53,650 bases of DNA from Mesaphorura yosii (Eukaryota; Arthropoda; Collembola; Poduromorpha; Tullbergiidae). The notes under the pieces are model-generated. The model was not told the origin of the DNA and made no database searches. It was given only the letters and a program-made list of their open reading frames with translations. Numbering within the stretch: position 1 is the stretch's first letter; each line of letters opens with the position of its first letter. Location: assembly GCA_009869945.1 (NCBI GenBank), contig WIXG01000459.1, forward strand, positions 1-53,650, read 5' to 3'. Positions 1 through 13,784 of this stretch are shown in pieces. Made by a program: the position numbers and the translations under genes.

Positions 1-2
1 AG

Positions 3-365
3 TACTTCTTCGACACATACATAGGGAACGATTGGGACCCTCCACTTTTTCCTCCTCGCGTCTGGAATGTTTGCTGTAGAGTAAACAACAACATACCACG
101 CACGTCCAACTTGATCGAGGGCTGGCATAATCGATTCCAACATAAACTCGGGTGTCATCGTCCAGCAATGTGGCGATTCTTAATGGAATTGCTTAAAGAA
201 CAAAACAGGACCGAAAACACATACGCCCGCATTCAGGTTAATCGCTTCCCATCCAGCAAGAGGAAGAAATATGCTATTTTGGATAAGCGATTGAAGAATA
301 CGTATTCAAAGTTTCGTAAGATGGAACCTATTCAATACTTGAAAAACATCTCACGGCATGTTTAA
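3..365 (+). mobile_element. MULE-type transposase, C-terminal fragment
   Basis: An open frame enters at the window edge and stops at 365, giving about 120 residues. It carries signatures of the C-terminal part of MULE transposases found in many invertebrate genomes: a YFFDTYIG start, a PPLFPPRVWNV block, then the conserved NLIEGWHNRFQ stretch (the usual form is N-N-x-V-E-G-W-H-x-x-F), followed by WRFLMELLKEQ and a basic tail. The protein would catalyse DNA cut-and-paste movement. The start lies upstream of the window, so I cannot tell whether the element is intact. No in-frame stop is seen before 365. Repeated short motifs follow directly (418-512) and probably belong to the element end. Confidence 0.8.
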
Positions 366-417
366 TATATTTCTCTAATGTTTTTATACGTTCGTGACTT
401 TTCTGAAAATAAATCCG

Positions 418-512
418 ATTTCGACAATTTGTATTTCATGTAAACATCAAATTCGACAATTTGCATTAATTTTCCCGATCCCGAATTCGACAATGTGCGT
501 TTCGACAAATCG
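418..512 (+). repeat. Repeated TTCGACAATTTG-type motif behind the MULE fragment
   Basis: Four near copies of TTCGACAATTTG or TTCGACAA occur in under 100 bases, at about 418-430, 451-463, 486-498 and 500-512. They begin about 50 bases after the transposase stop. Repeated short motifs like this are common in the subterminal regions of DNA transposons, where transposase binds, so this is probably the 3' end of the element. The matching left end is outside the window. Confidence 0.6.
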
Positions 513-2199
513 CGTGTATACCGTAGAAATTATGAATCATTTACTGGAATTTCATGATGCAACGAGTTACTGAATACAGGCGACCGACACAGGAAAACAT
601 GAAATGTTATCTGTACTTCTGTGTTTCGCCTTCCCAGAAGACAGTCAGCACAGTGCGTATCCATGCCCAATGTCCCTAAATTCTGGGAAGCTGGTTCTCC
701 TGTCACTGTCGTACGGTTTCTTGAAGCGTAACATAGGGCCATTGCTGGCATGTGACGCTTGCTTGCCATCACTTTTCAATCGCCGAGTTTGCATTTTATG
801 TTGACTTTCTTGACACCCGATTGTCAGAATGCGCAGCCTTCGCCTTGAGTGCACATCCAAATTTTTTACTTCATGTCATTTGTCTGAGCGAAAACTTGCC
901 ATATTTTCCATGAACATAAAATTGAATAGTCTTTTAAATCATATTTTCTACACTTCACATGTTCGTTCGCACGTCGAGCACGGCGCAGTGCTTACATCAT
1001 ACCAAGGCTCAAGTTTGAGTGAGAAGTGAGAAAACATGAGGAGATATGACACTTTGAAGTAGTCTGATTTTATTGTTGTGTAAATTTGAAACTCAAACTT
1101 TGCAGCAGCGTTCTCAACTCGGCTAACGACCACCGGTAGCAGCTGCTTGCGTGCTTGCTGGGCGCAGACGTACGAAAATTTTCCCGGATGAAAAACTTTT
1201 GTAATCGAGTTAGGCACTTTCACCACATACGCTTAAGTAGGCTTATACTGCTGCTGCCAGGCGGGCAAATATGCATCGCCAACGCACACAAGGCAAGACA
1301 AAGCAGCGCCGAGGATTAGACTCTGATTCGAAATTCGTCACTGTCTATTTGGATTAATAATTCATATGAATACATGAAATACACGGATCTGTGCAGCGAG
1401 ACAATGTTACGAAGCGTGTCTTTGTCTGCTATTGTTTGTAGAGGAGAGCCTTCCGATATTGCCTGTGGACGGTTTGCATTGCGGCTCGTTGAAAATTAAT
1501 TAATTTCTTGAGCAAATCATCCATGAAATATGCTGGACGACCAGTAACCTTAGTCGTGAACGTGGTGACTTAACCATCCTCGCGCCTAGGACGTCAAGTG
1601 TTTCTCTCATAAATTCTTCTTCTTAACACGTTAATTTGACAATAGGACAGCTTGGGATTATTGCTTTACACAGGCAAGAAGTTAAGAATGCTGTGCACCT
1701 GAGTGGTGTAAACGGGGAAAACAAGTCTTATAAAACAAGAATCGACGCTTGAGTAAGTAAAAGAGTGTGAGCGAGTAGAGAGGAACATTGTAGACAAACA
1801 GGCTTTTGTTTGTAGATTCGGCTCGTGTGGGCGACTTCCATAAAGCCGCTAGCTCTAAAGTAAGAATAGAAACAAGTTTCCTGGAACCCACACCATCCAA
1901 CGTTCTTTCCAACGAAGACTCTGCACATGGTGAAAGTAACTTGCCGGTTCAACAAAAGAAAGCGCTCCTTGCACTCCGCCGCAAGTGGAAGCAGCAGGCC
2001 ACAGTAACCTGTTTCGGTGCCTAATACTCTTTTCATGAATTTTGGTCTTCAAGAGTGCCCATATTGATATTAAGCTAACTGTAAGGTATTTTTACCCTAT
2101 TTGGATAGAGTGAAGATTGGATAAATGTCGTTTATCACCTTAAAATTATTGTTAACTCGCTTGCTGAGAATGAATTGTAAAATTAAAGTTAAAACTTAC
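513..2199. other. No gene recognised; probably intron of the minus-strand gene at 2200-3175
   Basis: Short frames here lack recognisable domains or convincing splice-bounded coding runs. Because the exon at 2200-3175 ends in a good donor reading toward lower coordinates, this stretch is most simply its first intron, with the MULE element inserted in it or just beyond. Confidence 0.4.
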
Positions 2200-3175
2200 C
2201 AGAATCCTTCATGTGATTACTGCTCTGATTAAGTAATTCAGAGTTCTCGTTCTTATTTGTTGAAGGCAAATTAGATTCATGTTGTATTGATGTGGAGCTT
2301 TTGGAAATTGAACTTTCTTCAGCTCGAATTATTGTAGAATTCACCAAAACAGCGGACGACGAGGGTATTAATGTTGATGTGGTTTGTGAGTTCACAGGTG
2401 AAACAATGATGAAGCAGCAGCAAATGAGTATCGTCAAGCGTAATCTGTACGTGTGGCTGAGCAATAATGACCTACTCTGAGTCCCAGACTTTGCAGGGCT
2501 AATTTTAGCGGCGATAGCAGCAACCGTGGCGGCGATACTGGTAAGTGAGCAAACGGAGTAGAGCAGTAGTAATTTTGATAATACGGCAATGAGTTGTACA
2601 AAAGAGTTGAAGCCGTGACCGCGGTCATTTCTGCGCTTAATGGATGTTTCCATCTTTTTAGTGTTATTGGGCAATAATGGAGACGCCCGACACAATGGTG
2701 AATTGTGAAACCATCCATTAACAGCAGTGGAACGATGATCCAACAATAATAATGGAGCTGGAAGTGGATCCACTCTACATTCGTGCTCAGTTCGGTTCTT
2801 TATTGACGCACGTGTAGCCGTCCTCGTAATAACACTGTCCTCATCTTCTCGTCCAATGCTGTCGTTGTTATTAGCTCCAATCTTCGTTGTTCCATGACTG
2901 CGACAATGACGGGACAAACTTTTGCTCATGCTTGCGCAGCATGGCGATGGTGGCAGTTGGAGAGTAGTAATAGAAAAAAGTAATTGAGACGAAGGAGACG
3001 ATGATGAGGCGCGTGTTTGGATTCCTACCCTTCGAGATGACGATAATCTTGATGATGGCGATAATAGCAGTGATAATGAGCCTGTTTCACTTGACTTTAT
3101 GGAAGATTCCGATGCAACGAGCGCGGCAACAGCAGCAGCAGGCGCAAGAGTTCCAGGCTGCGGTTGTCTGTTCAT
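2200..3175 (-). CDS. First coding exon of an unidentified secreted or membrane protein (partial)
   Basis: A 325-codon open frame runs from an ATG at 3175 (context AAAGATGA) to a consensus donor, GATTCTG|GTAAGT, at 2200/2199. The protein is Ser-rich and low in complexity. It has two hydrophobic stretches: one near residues 190-225 (VQLIAVLSKLLLLYSV and following) and one near 245-262 (LTILICCCFIIVSPVNS). The second looks like a signal peptide with cleavage after VNS, followed by a Ser/Thr-rich segment with NST and NQS sites. A shorter N-terminus using an internal Met is therefore possible. No downstream exon is found between 1 and 2199, so the next intron is long or carries the exons out of the window. 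I do not recognise the family. Confidence 0.55.
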
Positions 3176-6100
3176 CTTTCCATACCACTGTAATGATAAT
3201 AAAATATTTGGAAATTGAAAAGTATGAAAATTAATAAATTTTTAGCGCGTGTCGTTGCTGGCGACGGGTTTGACGCTGAATTAAGTGCAAGGTGGAGGCA
3301 CATGTTGATCGATTATCCAAACTCTCCTCGCCTCTAAAATGTATTTAGACGCTCGAGCGAGGCACTCTGCAGAATGCGATGAATGGAAACGAGGAAAATG
3401 AGAGTTTGAGTGGAGCATTAAGGCCGCCGCACTCAAGCAGTATGCTAATGCGAGCATGCTCGCATGTTTACCAACGAGCGATAAGGATGTATGTGTTTGG
3501 GGTATTGAATAATGAACAAGAACATGCTTTTTATCAAATTCCTTCCCGAGGAGGCGAAGGAGAGGCTGTGAAAGCTGCTTCGTCATTAAGATTGATTTAT
3601 AAAACCTGCAGCGTTCGATGCATCATAACTGCTCTTCAATTTCCTCCCTTTCTCCTTGAGGCTCAGGCAGAAAGCCTTAAAAGAATCATAAGGCTTGATT
3701 TACTAAAGAGTGAAATGAAATCTTTGGACTTTTCGCACTAAAAATAAAGCCAACCCTGAAATGTGCTGACAACGCGACTGCCGACTGGGGATAAGGATAA
3801 AGTAAGTCTCGCATCTGTGCAGCTTGCTTGCTATGTGCGTCATAAATTTCTTCTCTATTGTTCTTTTATGCGCAGAGCTCTGGCGTTGATGATTTTAAAT
3901 GCTCACTTTGCAAATCTCAGAAATACGTTCCACTGCAGACCCAATCTTCATTGAGTTAGTCGTTCTGCTGTTGACGGAATAAATGCAATGCACAGTTGCG
4001 TAAACACAAAATGAAATGATGAAAAGAATTCGTCCCAAACCATGCTGCCAACGATAATGGAAATTATGAAGGTATTTGAAGTATGTCATTTGGTACTGCT
4101 GCCATTTGTGGAAATTTGAGCTTAGCTGCTTGAAATTTAATACGCACGACGACGGGGACGACGACAACTGCTCACACAAGCGACTTCAAGTAATATTTTG
4201 ATAAAAATCCTGAAGCAGGCTCCGTTGGTCGCGTTCGTTCGTCTTTCTGAAATGAGAAGATTCATTTGTTCGCTGCTGCGTTGCGCTGAGAAAAAGTTTT
4301 GCCGGAAAAGATTAGTGGCACTCCTGAGAGTAGAAGCACGCGGACGGGAGCGAGATTTCATAAGAATCATAATAATATCATAAATTCTCACACCATTTAC
4401 TTGAAACATGTAATAAAAGCTAACCAGACACAATTTGTAGCAAGTACTAATGTAATTTGTGCGAGTGTTCGCTCGAAAGTTGGCTGGGTGCTTTCTCGAG
4501 CTTGTACGTTATCTTCGTGTGGTGGTGGCTGAAAACTTTATTTTTAAAGTATTTCGCTTTTGAAGTGTCTCATGCATCGTGCCTCTCGCCGCGTATTGAA
4601 GCCATGATAATAACATGATTATAATCTGGAAAAGTTATAATTACAACAACGCCAGCGAGATGAATGACGAAGAATGCTGAATGTTGTGTGTTTACGATGT
4701 GGGAGCCTTCCGCTAATATTGTAAACGATTAATTAATGCTATCAAAATATGTTGTACTTAATTATAAAACAAACTTTTCACACAGCCGCTATTGATAAAA
4801 GTTTACACTCTACCGCATACGAAAGTTGCGAACTTTAAGTAACTATGAGTTCGTAGTTCCGAGAATGAACTGATGGGAGTTGATTCATTATTCAGAATAT
4901 TGGAGGGTGTTGCGGGCGTGGGGCATCGGGTGCAGGCACGGTAAAAGTCAAATTAAGTAAGTAGGCGCTTGATTTATTATTGAGCAGCTAAGTTTATGCG
5001 CCATGATTGTTTGATGAATGTACAAAGTTTCGGCATAAATTAACTCAACTCGTCAGCGGACAGCATGGCGGCAAGCGATTGACTTGCCGTCTTGCTAAAA
5101 GAGCAACATGATTTTACGCACGCGCTCAAATGCGATTGAACAGTGAAAACTTTAACATCAGAGTGATCGGCTCAGCAGTCAACGTGAATTTCCTGGACAC
5201 GCTTCGTATGTTTTAGCGGGACTCTTTCTCAATTTGGTGGAAATGGCCTCCAGAACCTCGCCACTGTAAGTTGTAAATGGTAAATTTATTGTTTTCCTAT
5301 TTTGGTATTCTGCACGATATCTCAATTTCATTCTATTGCTGCTTTGATACAGCTCTCTCTTTGTGTTAAACATTGTGCACGGTCGAAGTATCACGGCAAT
5401 ACTTACGTTAGCTGCCCGTGAGGAATCATTAGATGATCTTCAGCCAACTGAGCGAGCTGTAGCTGAGCATCACGCCTCATGACTGCACAGGCTTTATGCT
5501 TTAAGTTACGGGCCGCTACGGTAAGCTGATTCCTGATTCGGCTGAGGAATCTTTTGCCCTTTGCAGGAAGAAGGACGCGAGAAATTGAGCTTATCGGATG
5601 ATGCCATGCAAATACAAGACTGGGAGAAAGCAAAACGCTGTAGCTGTACGTCAAGCCAAGCAGCTTCTGCACGTGCACGTGCAGATTGCACACAGGGTGT
5701 TACACTTCTAAAATTCTAATGAAGCAAAATTGTAGAAAGCTTTATAATGTTTTGATGGAAACTTTTATCCGATTTTTTATTATTACACCAGACGCTTCCT
5801 CTTTTAGTCTTCTCTTCTTGTGCTCTTCCACTTCCACTTTGTGCCCCACCACTCTACAGAGACTCGTGAGCGTATTATATTTACTTCAGCGAAGTGCTCG
5901 AACCAGCATTGCCATTGCAAACTCATACACGACTGTCTGAATTTGAATGAGATGCAATTTTTATGGTTTCAGTCGTGGTCTCGGATGGTAAAGGTGTGAT
6001 TCTGGTGCGGGCATGGCCGGCATGGGCATGATGTACGTTCGCCTTCACATTCGGCTCGAAGATCATAAACAGAGAAAGAGAGCAGAAGAAAGTATTCGAA

Positions 6101-9100
6101 CTCGCATTAGCTGCATCTCGCATCAGGAGAATATGTGATAAATGTTGTATTGAATTCTTCTTTGCTTACAGGAGCCTCACTTTAAAAAAAGCACCAGCCA
6201 CCAGCGTCAGCGAAGATGAAAGATGAATACTTACTGTGCACGCTGTGTTTGATGGGGCTTTGCAAAAATATAAAGACAGAAACCCAATACGGCGGTGGTT
6301 GAGAGAGTCTGGGCGGGAGAAATACGGTGATACTCTGAACTTTTACGCTTGGATAATGTTCACATCCACTTTCATTTGAGTACACAACAACAAAGACTTG
6401 ATCAGCTTCTAAATAGTATATTGGCTGCTTCGTAATATGGCCTACAAGACTGCCAGCAGATATCCAGACAGATTACAGCGGAATACTGCAAGCGAGGCGC
6501 ACATATTTTAAAAGTAATTAAATTTGGTACGGACACTGATTTCGGATTCCTCAGAGGAACAGAACAGATGTGACAGTATCCTAGAATCGTTTACAGCAAG
6601 ATCGAGATTGTCACAGCATTCCAACTTTCGCGTTCTCTTATATGAACGTTGAACCTGCTACACTTTAGTAAACACAATGTTAGTGTTGTCTAAAGACCGA
6701 TAAGACCTGCTTTCCGTGGACTGAACTGATTGAAAGTGAACCTTAAAGTGCAGGCTACACAATTTTCGTCTGCAGGACACCGTTGTACTGTCTCACTCTG
6801 ATTGTTTTTGCAAAAGCCCTGGAATGACTCGGCCTAATTGCGTTATTGCAGGAAGCAAACCACAACTTTGGAGGTTTTTGTACCACGGGTCTAATGGTAC
6901 TCCCAAAATCCAAGCAATCGCAGCTGTCAGCGCTCATAAGAGAAGCCGTCATTGACAGAATAAAGCTTTCGCATTTCATCGTTGCCAATTGTATCTCGTC
7001 TCGTCTCGTCTGCGTCTTCCGATGCTTTCTTGACAACAAATTTGGCCCAATCGTGGATTATTTATTTACCATCAAGAAATTGGTTAAAATCTTCCATTTC
7101 TCTTCCTATCATTTGCGAGCTACTTCGTGCTCGGCTCGGCCTGGCTTGCATCCAAAGTATTTTGACCATGAATTTTTCTCGTTGGTTAAAGTCACTTCAA
7201 TTATTACATACATTATTATACGACGTAAGATGCGTGGCAGGATCATTTTGTCTGATGGGATGCAATGCAACACGAAACACCGACATCATTTAGGGCTATG
7301 AAAGGAAGTTGTAAAAGAAAAGGAACTCCCCATTGAGCTGGAAAGTTTGCCAAATGAACCATGCATCCAAGCCAAGCAACGTAACGGCGGCGACTATCAC
7401 GTTGAGAAAGAGTGTACAACACTTTTAGTACTTTATGTGCGCAAATACGAAACACCAGCAGCCAGCCATGCTGCTCGGCGCTTGAGTTCTTGGAAGCAAA
7501 ATGTTGTTCACGTCAAAATTGGACAGACATGAAACGCATTATAGACTGCTTGTACAATTATATCGGTCTTTGTAGTACAAATATTTCACTGCGTGCTTCA
7601 ATCTACTGATGCAAGAGATAAAATGATTTATTACGTACGGCTGATTTTGTGCGGAACATCTTTGCTAATGTGCCATGCCATGCTGGAGAGTGGCGCTAGC
7701 AGTGCACAGTTTCGCACAGAAGGAGCGAAGGGGTCAAATATGCTTCTGGTCAAACTCCAGCGTCTGCAAATTCTCCCTCGCCATTGTTCGTCCATTTCTT
7801 TTATTGATCACCATTAAACGCCTCTTTAATTGACGATAAGAATCCACATCCAATGAAACAATTCCAAGCCAACATAAGTCCGAGCGCACTGTTTGGCAGT
7901 CATTATAAGAACAAACTTTGTCTAATAAAAACAAATGGTTTCTCTCGGTTCTATGAAAAAAAAATTGTGCCAGCGCCGCTTGCCGCATAACGCAATCAAT
8001 GACGCGGGTCGTGCACTTTCTCCGAACGCGAGCCTGTAACTCTGACCGCGTGAAGGAGAAAAGGCCAAACGGAAGCCCAGCCAAACAAGCAAGCGAACCA
8101 ACATTTTTACAGATACGAGGAAGCAAAGATACAATTTGCAGTTTATTTTTAATGATATGACGGTCGTGGCTTGGACTGCAACGGCTTCCGTAATCTGCTG
8201 CTGGAAGACGGAAGAGTCACTGGCTGGCTCATTTTAGTAGAGCAAGATATTCCCACGCCATAACAGATAAAAGACCACCTTTCTTTCACGTTTCGCCTCA
8301 TCTCTTCTTTGACTGGAGTGCGATGTCAATATTTTATGAGAATGAAAAGCTGCAGATCAGCAATGCGTGAAATGATGTGAAGCGAGTATGTTGAGAAGGG
8401 TGGCGAAAACACACCAAATGTTCGGATGGCGAAGTCAACACATTTTTTGTTTTCGCAGAATTCTGAATTCAAATTCAAATCAATTCCGTCTGAGAATCAG
8501 CACAAGAAATCAAAAGAATAGAGAATGACAGTCAAACATTCATAATTCATATTTTTGCGACGGAACAGCGAACAAGTTGGGTTGGGCTGAGCTTGAGCAA
8601 TTCGTGGAGTTCTATCCCGACATTAGTCAACGAGCAGAGAGAGGTGATTAATGAACCAGCGTAGCCAACCTGACTTTTCTCTTCTAAGAACTTTCAGAAT
8701 TTGTGACTGTGACTTCTTACAAAGCACAGAAGAGGATGGTTCGACTTCGATGGTTGGATCGAAGGAATAAATGATATTCAGATGATAAATGTGTTTTTCA
8801 TTGCACTCTTGCAGAAATGTGATGCGAGCCTAAACTGAAAATGCCTCGGTCTCTTGAGTCTAAAGTCTAGCGCATCTGACTGCGGATACGCGGATGAACA
8901 CGTAATCTGATTGAAGAATCCGCACACAGGACAGAAAGAATTCCTTTTACGAACCTCGAGAAATTGACTTCCTATTTCCAGACATGTGGTACCATCATCG
9001 CAATAATTTAATCATCCGAATTGGTTCTCCAAAGCATTGAGTCTAGAAAAGACGCTTCATTAATCTTGTCCTACGAGTTACAAGACGATACCGTTAAATG

Positions 9101-12100
9101 AACTTCATATTTTCGGATTACGCAAGTAGTTGTATGCAAGGAAAAACACATTTTTCGACAGGATTTTGATATGCCACCAAGTTGGTAATATTGTTGAAGT
9201 ACAACAAACTCGCAAGGTTTATTGCTAAACTGAACAGTAAACTCTTCTGCGCGAATCGTGAGAATTAGCAGAGGCTTACTCACGGAACGTCATTAATCAG
9301 AATTGAAGTTTGTTAAACAATCAGCATGCAATTCTAAGATTAGTTTTGCTACTCATAGAATAAAATCTCATGAATAACTTACGTCAAAGAATCACACTTG
9401 GTTGTTCAGTCGGTTGAATTTCCTTTTTCACACGTCCCAATCCATCATTTTGAGTTGTCACTGATGCACACCTGTTCTATCACGACCTCAACCGTCGAGA
9501 TGAATGAAATGAATGAACCAAACTTGCAATTTATTCTGGCAGTAGTGAATCATGGCAAAGTGTTCGTTTTCGTCACACACGAGTCCGTGACATTGTCACT
9601 TTGGCTCGATACTGGTGCCTAGACACTAGACGGTATTACCGCAATGGTTAATGTGCTGGTCCACTGTTAAAGTTACATTGATTGAATATCGACACCAACA
9701 CTGATGAATCCGACTTGCTTATATTTAAGTGTGAACACTACGTAAAGTTCACTGATTTTTTAATTCCTGTCAACACTTTTTTCAAAACTTGACCTAATTA
9801 AGCTAGCCTTCAATACTGAAAGTGTTACCGTAGACGTTTAAAGCTAAATTGAGCAAATGATGGCTACCGATGCTAACTTCACTAACTGAACTCCATGTCT
9901 TTACACTTGGGTCAACGTGGCCACCCTTTTTACAAGTACAAACGTCAACTTAAATTAAAAGTTGGGACTTTCTACAAGCAATGCAATGATCCAGTACCAG
10001 TTCACTACTATTGCAGTTTGCAGGACACTGCCATGCCACGGAAGGAAGAGCGAGTTGAAAAGGAGAGCACGGCACTAAGGATAGAGAAAGTAAACTGAAC
10101 GGAGCCGACTCAGGAGGAGCCAGGCAGTAGACAAGATGCGAGGCTAGAGCTCTTTGTAGAATGCAGTGCAGATATCGCTATCGCAAGGAATCAAGTCTGT
10201 GAGCCGTGCCATGCCATGCTTCAGCTTTCACAAGCAGGCGAAACACGAAAGTACCAGCAGCCGAGAAGATGCACAAGAGGAGCAGCAACACCAGAGCCAA
10301 GAACCAGAGGATTCGTACGTTGTTCTTTGCTACTTTCACTCTATCATCGGCATTTCTCCGACCGACGAGTAAGGATAATATTATAAATACCATCATCATG
10401 CTCTTTCTGTGCACTCTTACTGTGCGTGTGGATTCGAAAGAGACTACAGCACATAAACGAATCGCGCACATGCTTTGCCTTGCTTTGCTTTAGGTGCAAG
10501 GCGAAAAAGAAATAAAATTGCTGTACGTTGTTACTGCTACAGTGAACGCGAGCGGAAGAGACGGACGAGGATCTTGAGTGGGACTGTGCGTGGACCATAA
10601 GCAATGCAGTACAATGTTTTTCTCACTTTCTTTTTATTGTGACATGAATTCAAAGCAACACAAAGCAATAGACCATAGGGCAATAGTCGCTGTCCTCTCT
10701 CGTTGTCGCTGCCACAGTTCAATGCAGCTCAGGCCATGCCCGCGCCTATTGTTGGCCTGAATGTACCAGCAGCATCGGCAGCACGACCAGGCAAATACCA
10801 ATGCAAATGCAAATTCTCATCCTGAAATTTACGCATGGCTTTGTGGACTCGCTATTTGCCAGATCTGAATTTGAATCGTAATTTGAAAGACAAAGAAAGA
10901 AGTGTTTGCTTCTCTCCTTTATAATTTAAACCCTAAATCCATTTCCTGGAGATTTACGCTGTGCAAATACAAATAGTGCAGGCTGTAGACGGAAGCAGCA
11001 GAGAAAGTTCATTCCAGGAAATGAACTAAAGCCGAGTAGAGACAATCGTCGTAGAATCTCGCCCTCGCACGACTCACGTCGCAAGGCGAAGTTTAAACTG
11101 AAAAATTAGATTGAAAATTGGAAATCCAAGCGCGACCGGTTTCAATACAAAGAATAAAATGGGGAAAAGTTTTGGGGCTTCTGTGTTGGCGAACGGAACA
11201 AGGAAACTCGAAAAGTTTCAGCACGCATTGATTTTCGCGTGCAGCATGCCATGCCAGCCATGCTTTGGCACTTGGCAGACAGGCAGCATGATTACGAGTC
11301 TTTTAGAACTTTCTCCAGAGGATTGTACTCTGCCTTCGACTGCCTGCTGCCTGTTTAAAAAGCGAACAGGCAACAATAACAGGTTGATTATATTTGTATT
11401 CGCTTTGTACTCGTGAATTGTGGTTGGGATGCTACGTCGTACGCGGTGGTGATGAATGTTCGCTTCTTTTACAATACGCCTGCATCATGAGCCACATCAA
11501 AGAGAAAACAATTCGAGTTTTTATCCAAACGAATTCGCTGCTCTGTTTTTTTTTATACGCTTCCGCGTTATGTACTGTGTATTGTACGTACTCGACTGGA
11601 AAACAGGAAGCCATATTCCAGTCTCGGCTTTTAATATGTCGCTTCCGTTTCATGCTTACTTCCTCGCCGAGCTGAGTCGGTCGTTGCACTTGTGATCTTG
11701 ATCTCTACGTTTTGACCAACGACAAGTAATTAATCATGAAAACATGGGCAGTACCTTCACAACAACCAAACCAAACCTCGGCTTCAGCCGGAAAAGAACT
11801 TGAACATGATTTGTGCACGTTGTCACATGCATGTAGTGCCAGAAGCACCGAAGGTACGGATGCTGATTTTGCATTTCTTACGGCCATGCACGCATGCCAC
11901 AAGCAGAAAAGAAGAGGCATGCAGAGGAAGCTTCAAAGACGACTCCTGTGACGGTGAAAGATGAAAGAAGGAAACACAAAAGAGGAAGTAACAACTTTTT
12001 TCTCGACTGCCATAAATTCATACTCTTGTGATGGTTAAACACCCACAAGCCACAATTTTCTTTCTTATTATTGCACACTAAATCTAATTTCCATTCCATT

Positions 12101-13784
12101 GTGTATTCACTGCATGTAAAAATGAAGTCTATTTATCCTGTCCCCGTACGCGCCGAGTCGTATCCCGTGCCTGAGCATGTACGCAGCCCCGAGCCGAGTC
12201 CAATGGCAGTACGCATCAGAGAAAGTTTGGAAATAGTTACGCAAAAAAGAAACGGAAGGAAAAAATCTTCTTTTGAGGATACTACGCACGGCGTGGCACA
12301 TGAAGCATATTTTTATAACCTTATTGAAGGAACCAATTCTCATCTACTTTCTCATTCTTGTTGAATGCCGCATGCCAGAAGACCACGACGGTATGACTTC
12401 ATAGCTTCCAGCTTCATTTCTCGCTCTCCATTTTGATACCGACCCCGCCGATACTCGTGCCGCACCGGCGAAAGTGAAAGTATTAGTATTGAAAAATTCA
12501 TCGTATTGTAGCGAAATAATGGTGAAGCAGTGAATCTAAACTTCCTTCATTTCGGCCCGTGCTTTGCCAAGACCTTGTTGGATTTCATTTCGCCAAAACC
12601 CATTTATTTTCTTAACAATTCCTCAGCGCTGTCGTCTGGGCCTTTATTTGTTGTATTTACACCCTTTATTGCACTACGCAGGCATAAGGCACGATATCCT
12701 ATCCAGTATCAGCTTCCTTACTTTTGACTGAACCCTTTACCTTCGCTACAATAGAATTGGAGTTTCGACCCCGCAGTGAATAGAAGTTGGTCTTTCGCTT
12801 TCTTTCACTCTTTTTGGCCTGGCCAACTCTTTCTCCGAATCCTGCATGGTTTCTGGTTACGTGTTCCTTCTCTGACAGTCTGGAGATAATAATTTTACTA
12901 CGGTGCAATGAAGTACTACTTCGCTGTCATGTTCTTTCGGTGCTAAAGTGCCACTAGCACATTAAACACGGCGCAGCGCAGCAATTTCAGTTAACATGCA
13001 TAATGCACATAAATAGTACCAAACACCAACGGCTGCTGAGACGGGAAACAGAATCATGTACCATGTACCAATTTATAATGTGTCTGCAAAAAGACAAAAG
13101 ACATGAGAATGCTTTCTCCTTGTTGACTTTGCACATACGGCTGAATAATTTAGTATTTGTAATTGTAAGCGCTGCTTCATGCATGTGATGGAGTTTTTGA
13201 CAATAAATGCCGCTTGCAGTTTGCAGCTTTGTAAGACACTGACAGCATTCAGGCATCAGTCTCTCCATGCCAGGCTAATAAGATCCGCTCTAGCCTAGCT
13301 GTCAGAATATGAATGCTGAGCCCAAGTGCCTACGATTTCGATTAACTCCAACATTAGTGCGGATGGTCCACCAAAATATTTTACGTTTGACGACCCAACC
13401 CCACACATGCTAAAGCTCCATCCGTCATCTGTGAGATGGTAATTTCCAGGCTCACCTCTTTGAAAAGTGGTACTTTATGAAAAGTTACGAAAATAGCAGA
13501 CGACTTCAGTTCCAATGTATCCCTCGTGTGTAGAAGTCATAGAAACTTTCCGAAAATTGGATTGATAAGATGGCACTCAACAGGCATTTAAATCCACGTC
13601 AAAATGCAATAGATGAATACATGATCCGAACTTATAACACTCGGGCTCCATCAAAAATTCTATAGTCCTCTACTCCAACCCTTTTTAGGTTAGTCAAATT
13701 ATGATTCTGGTCACGTTCCGCCAACTACACACAAAATTTTGCTTTACACATTTGGGCTCTGTCGTGTCCTGACCTTCAGCAGGG
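3176..13784. other. Gene-poor intergenic region of 10.6 kb
   Basis: No frame on either strand shows a known domain or a chain of exons with matching phases. Frames of 60-150 codons are scattered at chance-like frequency. The region is rich in CATGCC/GCATGC motifs (clusters near 7672, 10204, 11243 and 11885). It may hold regulatory DNA or 5' untranslated exons of the flanking genes (2200-3175 and 13785), but nothing decides this. Confidence 0.5.
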
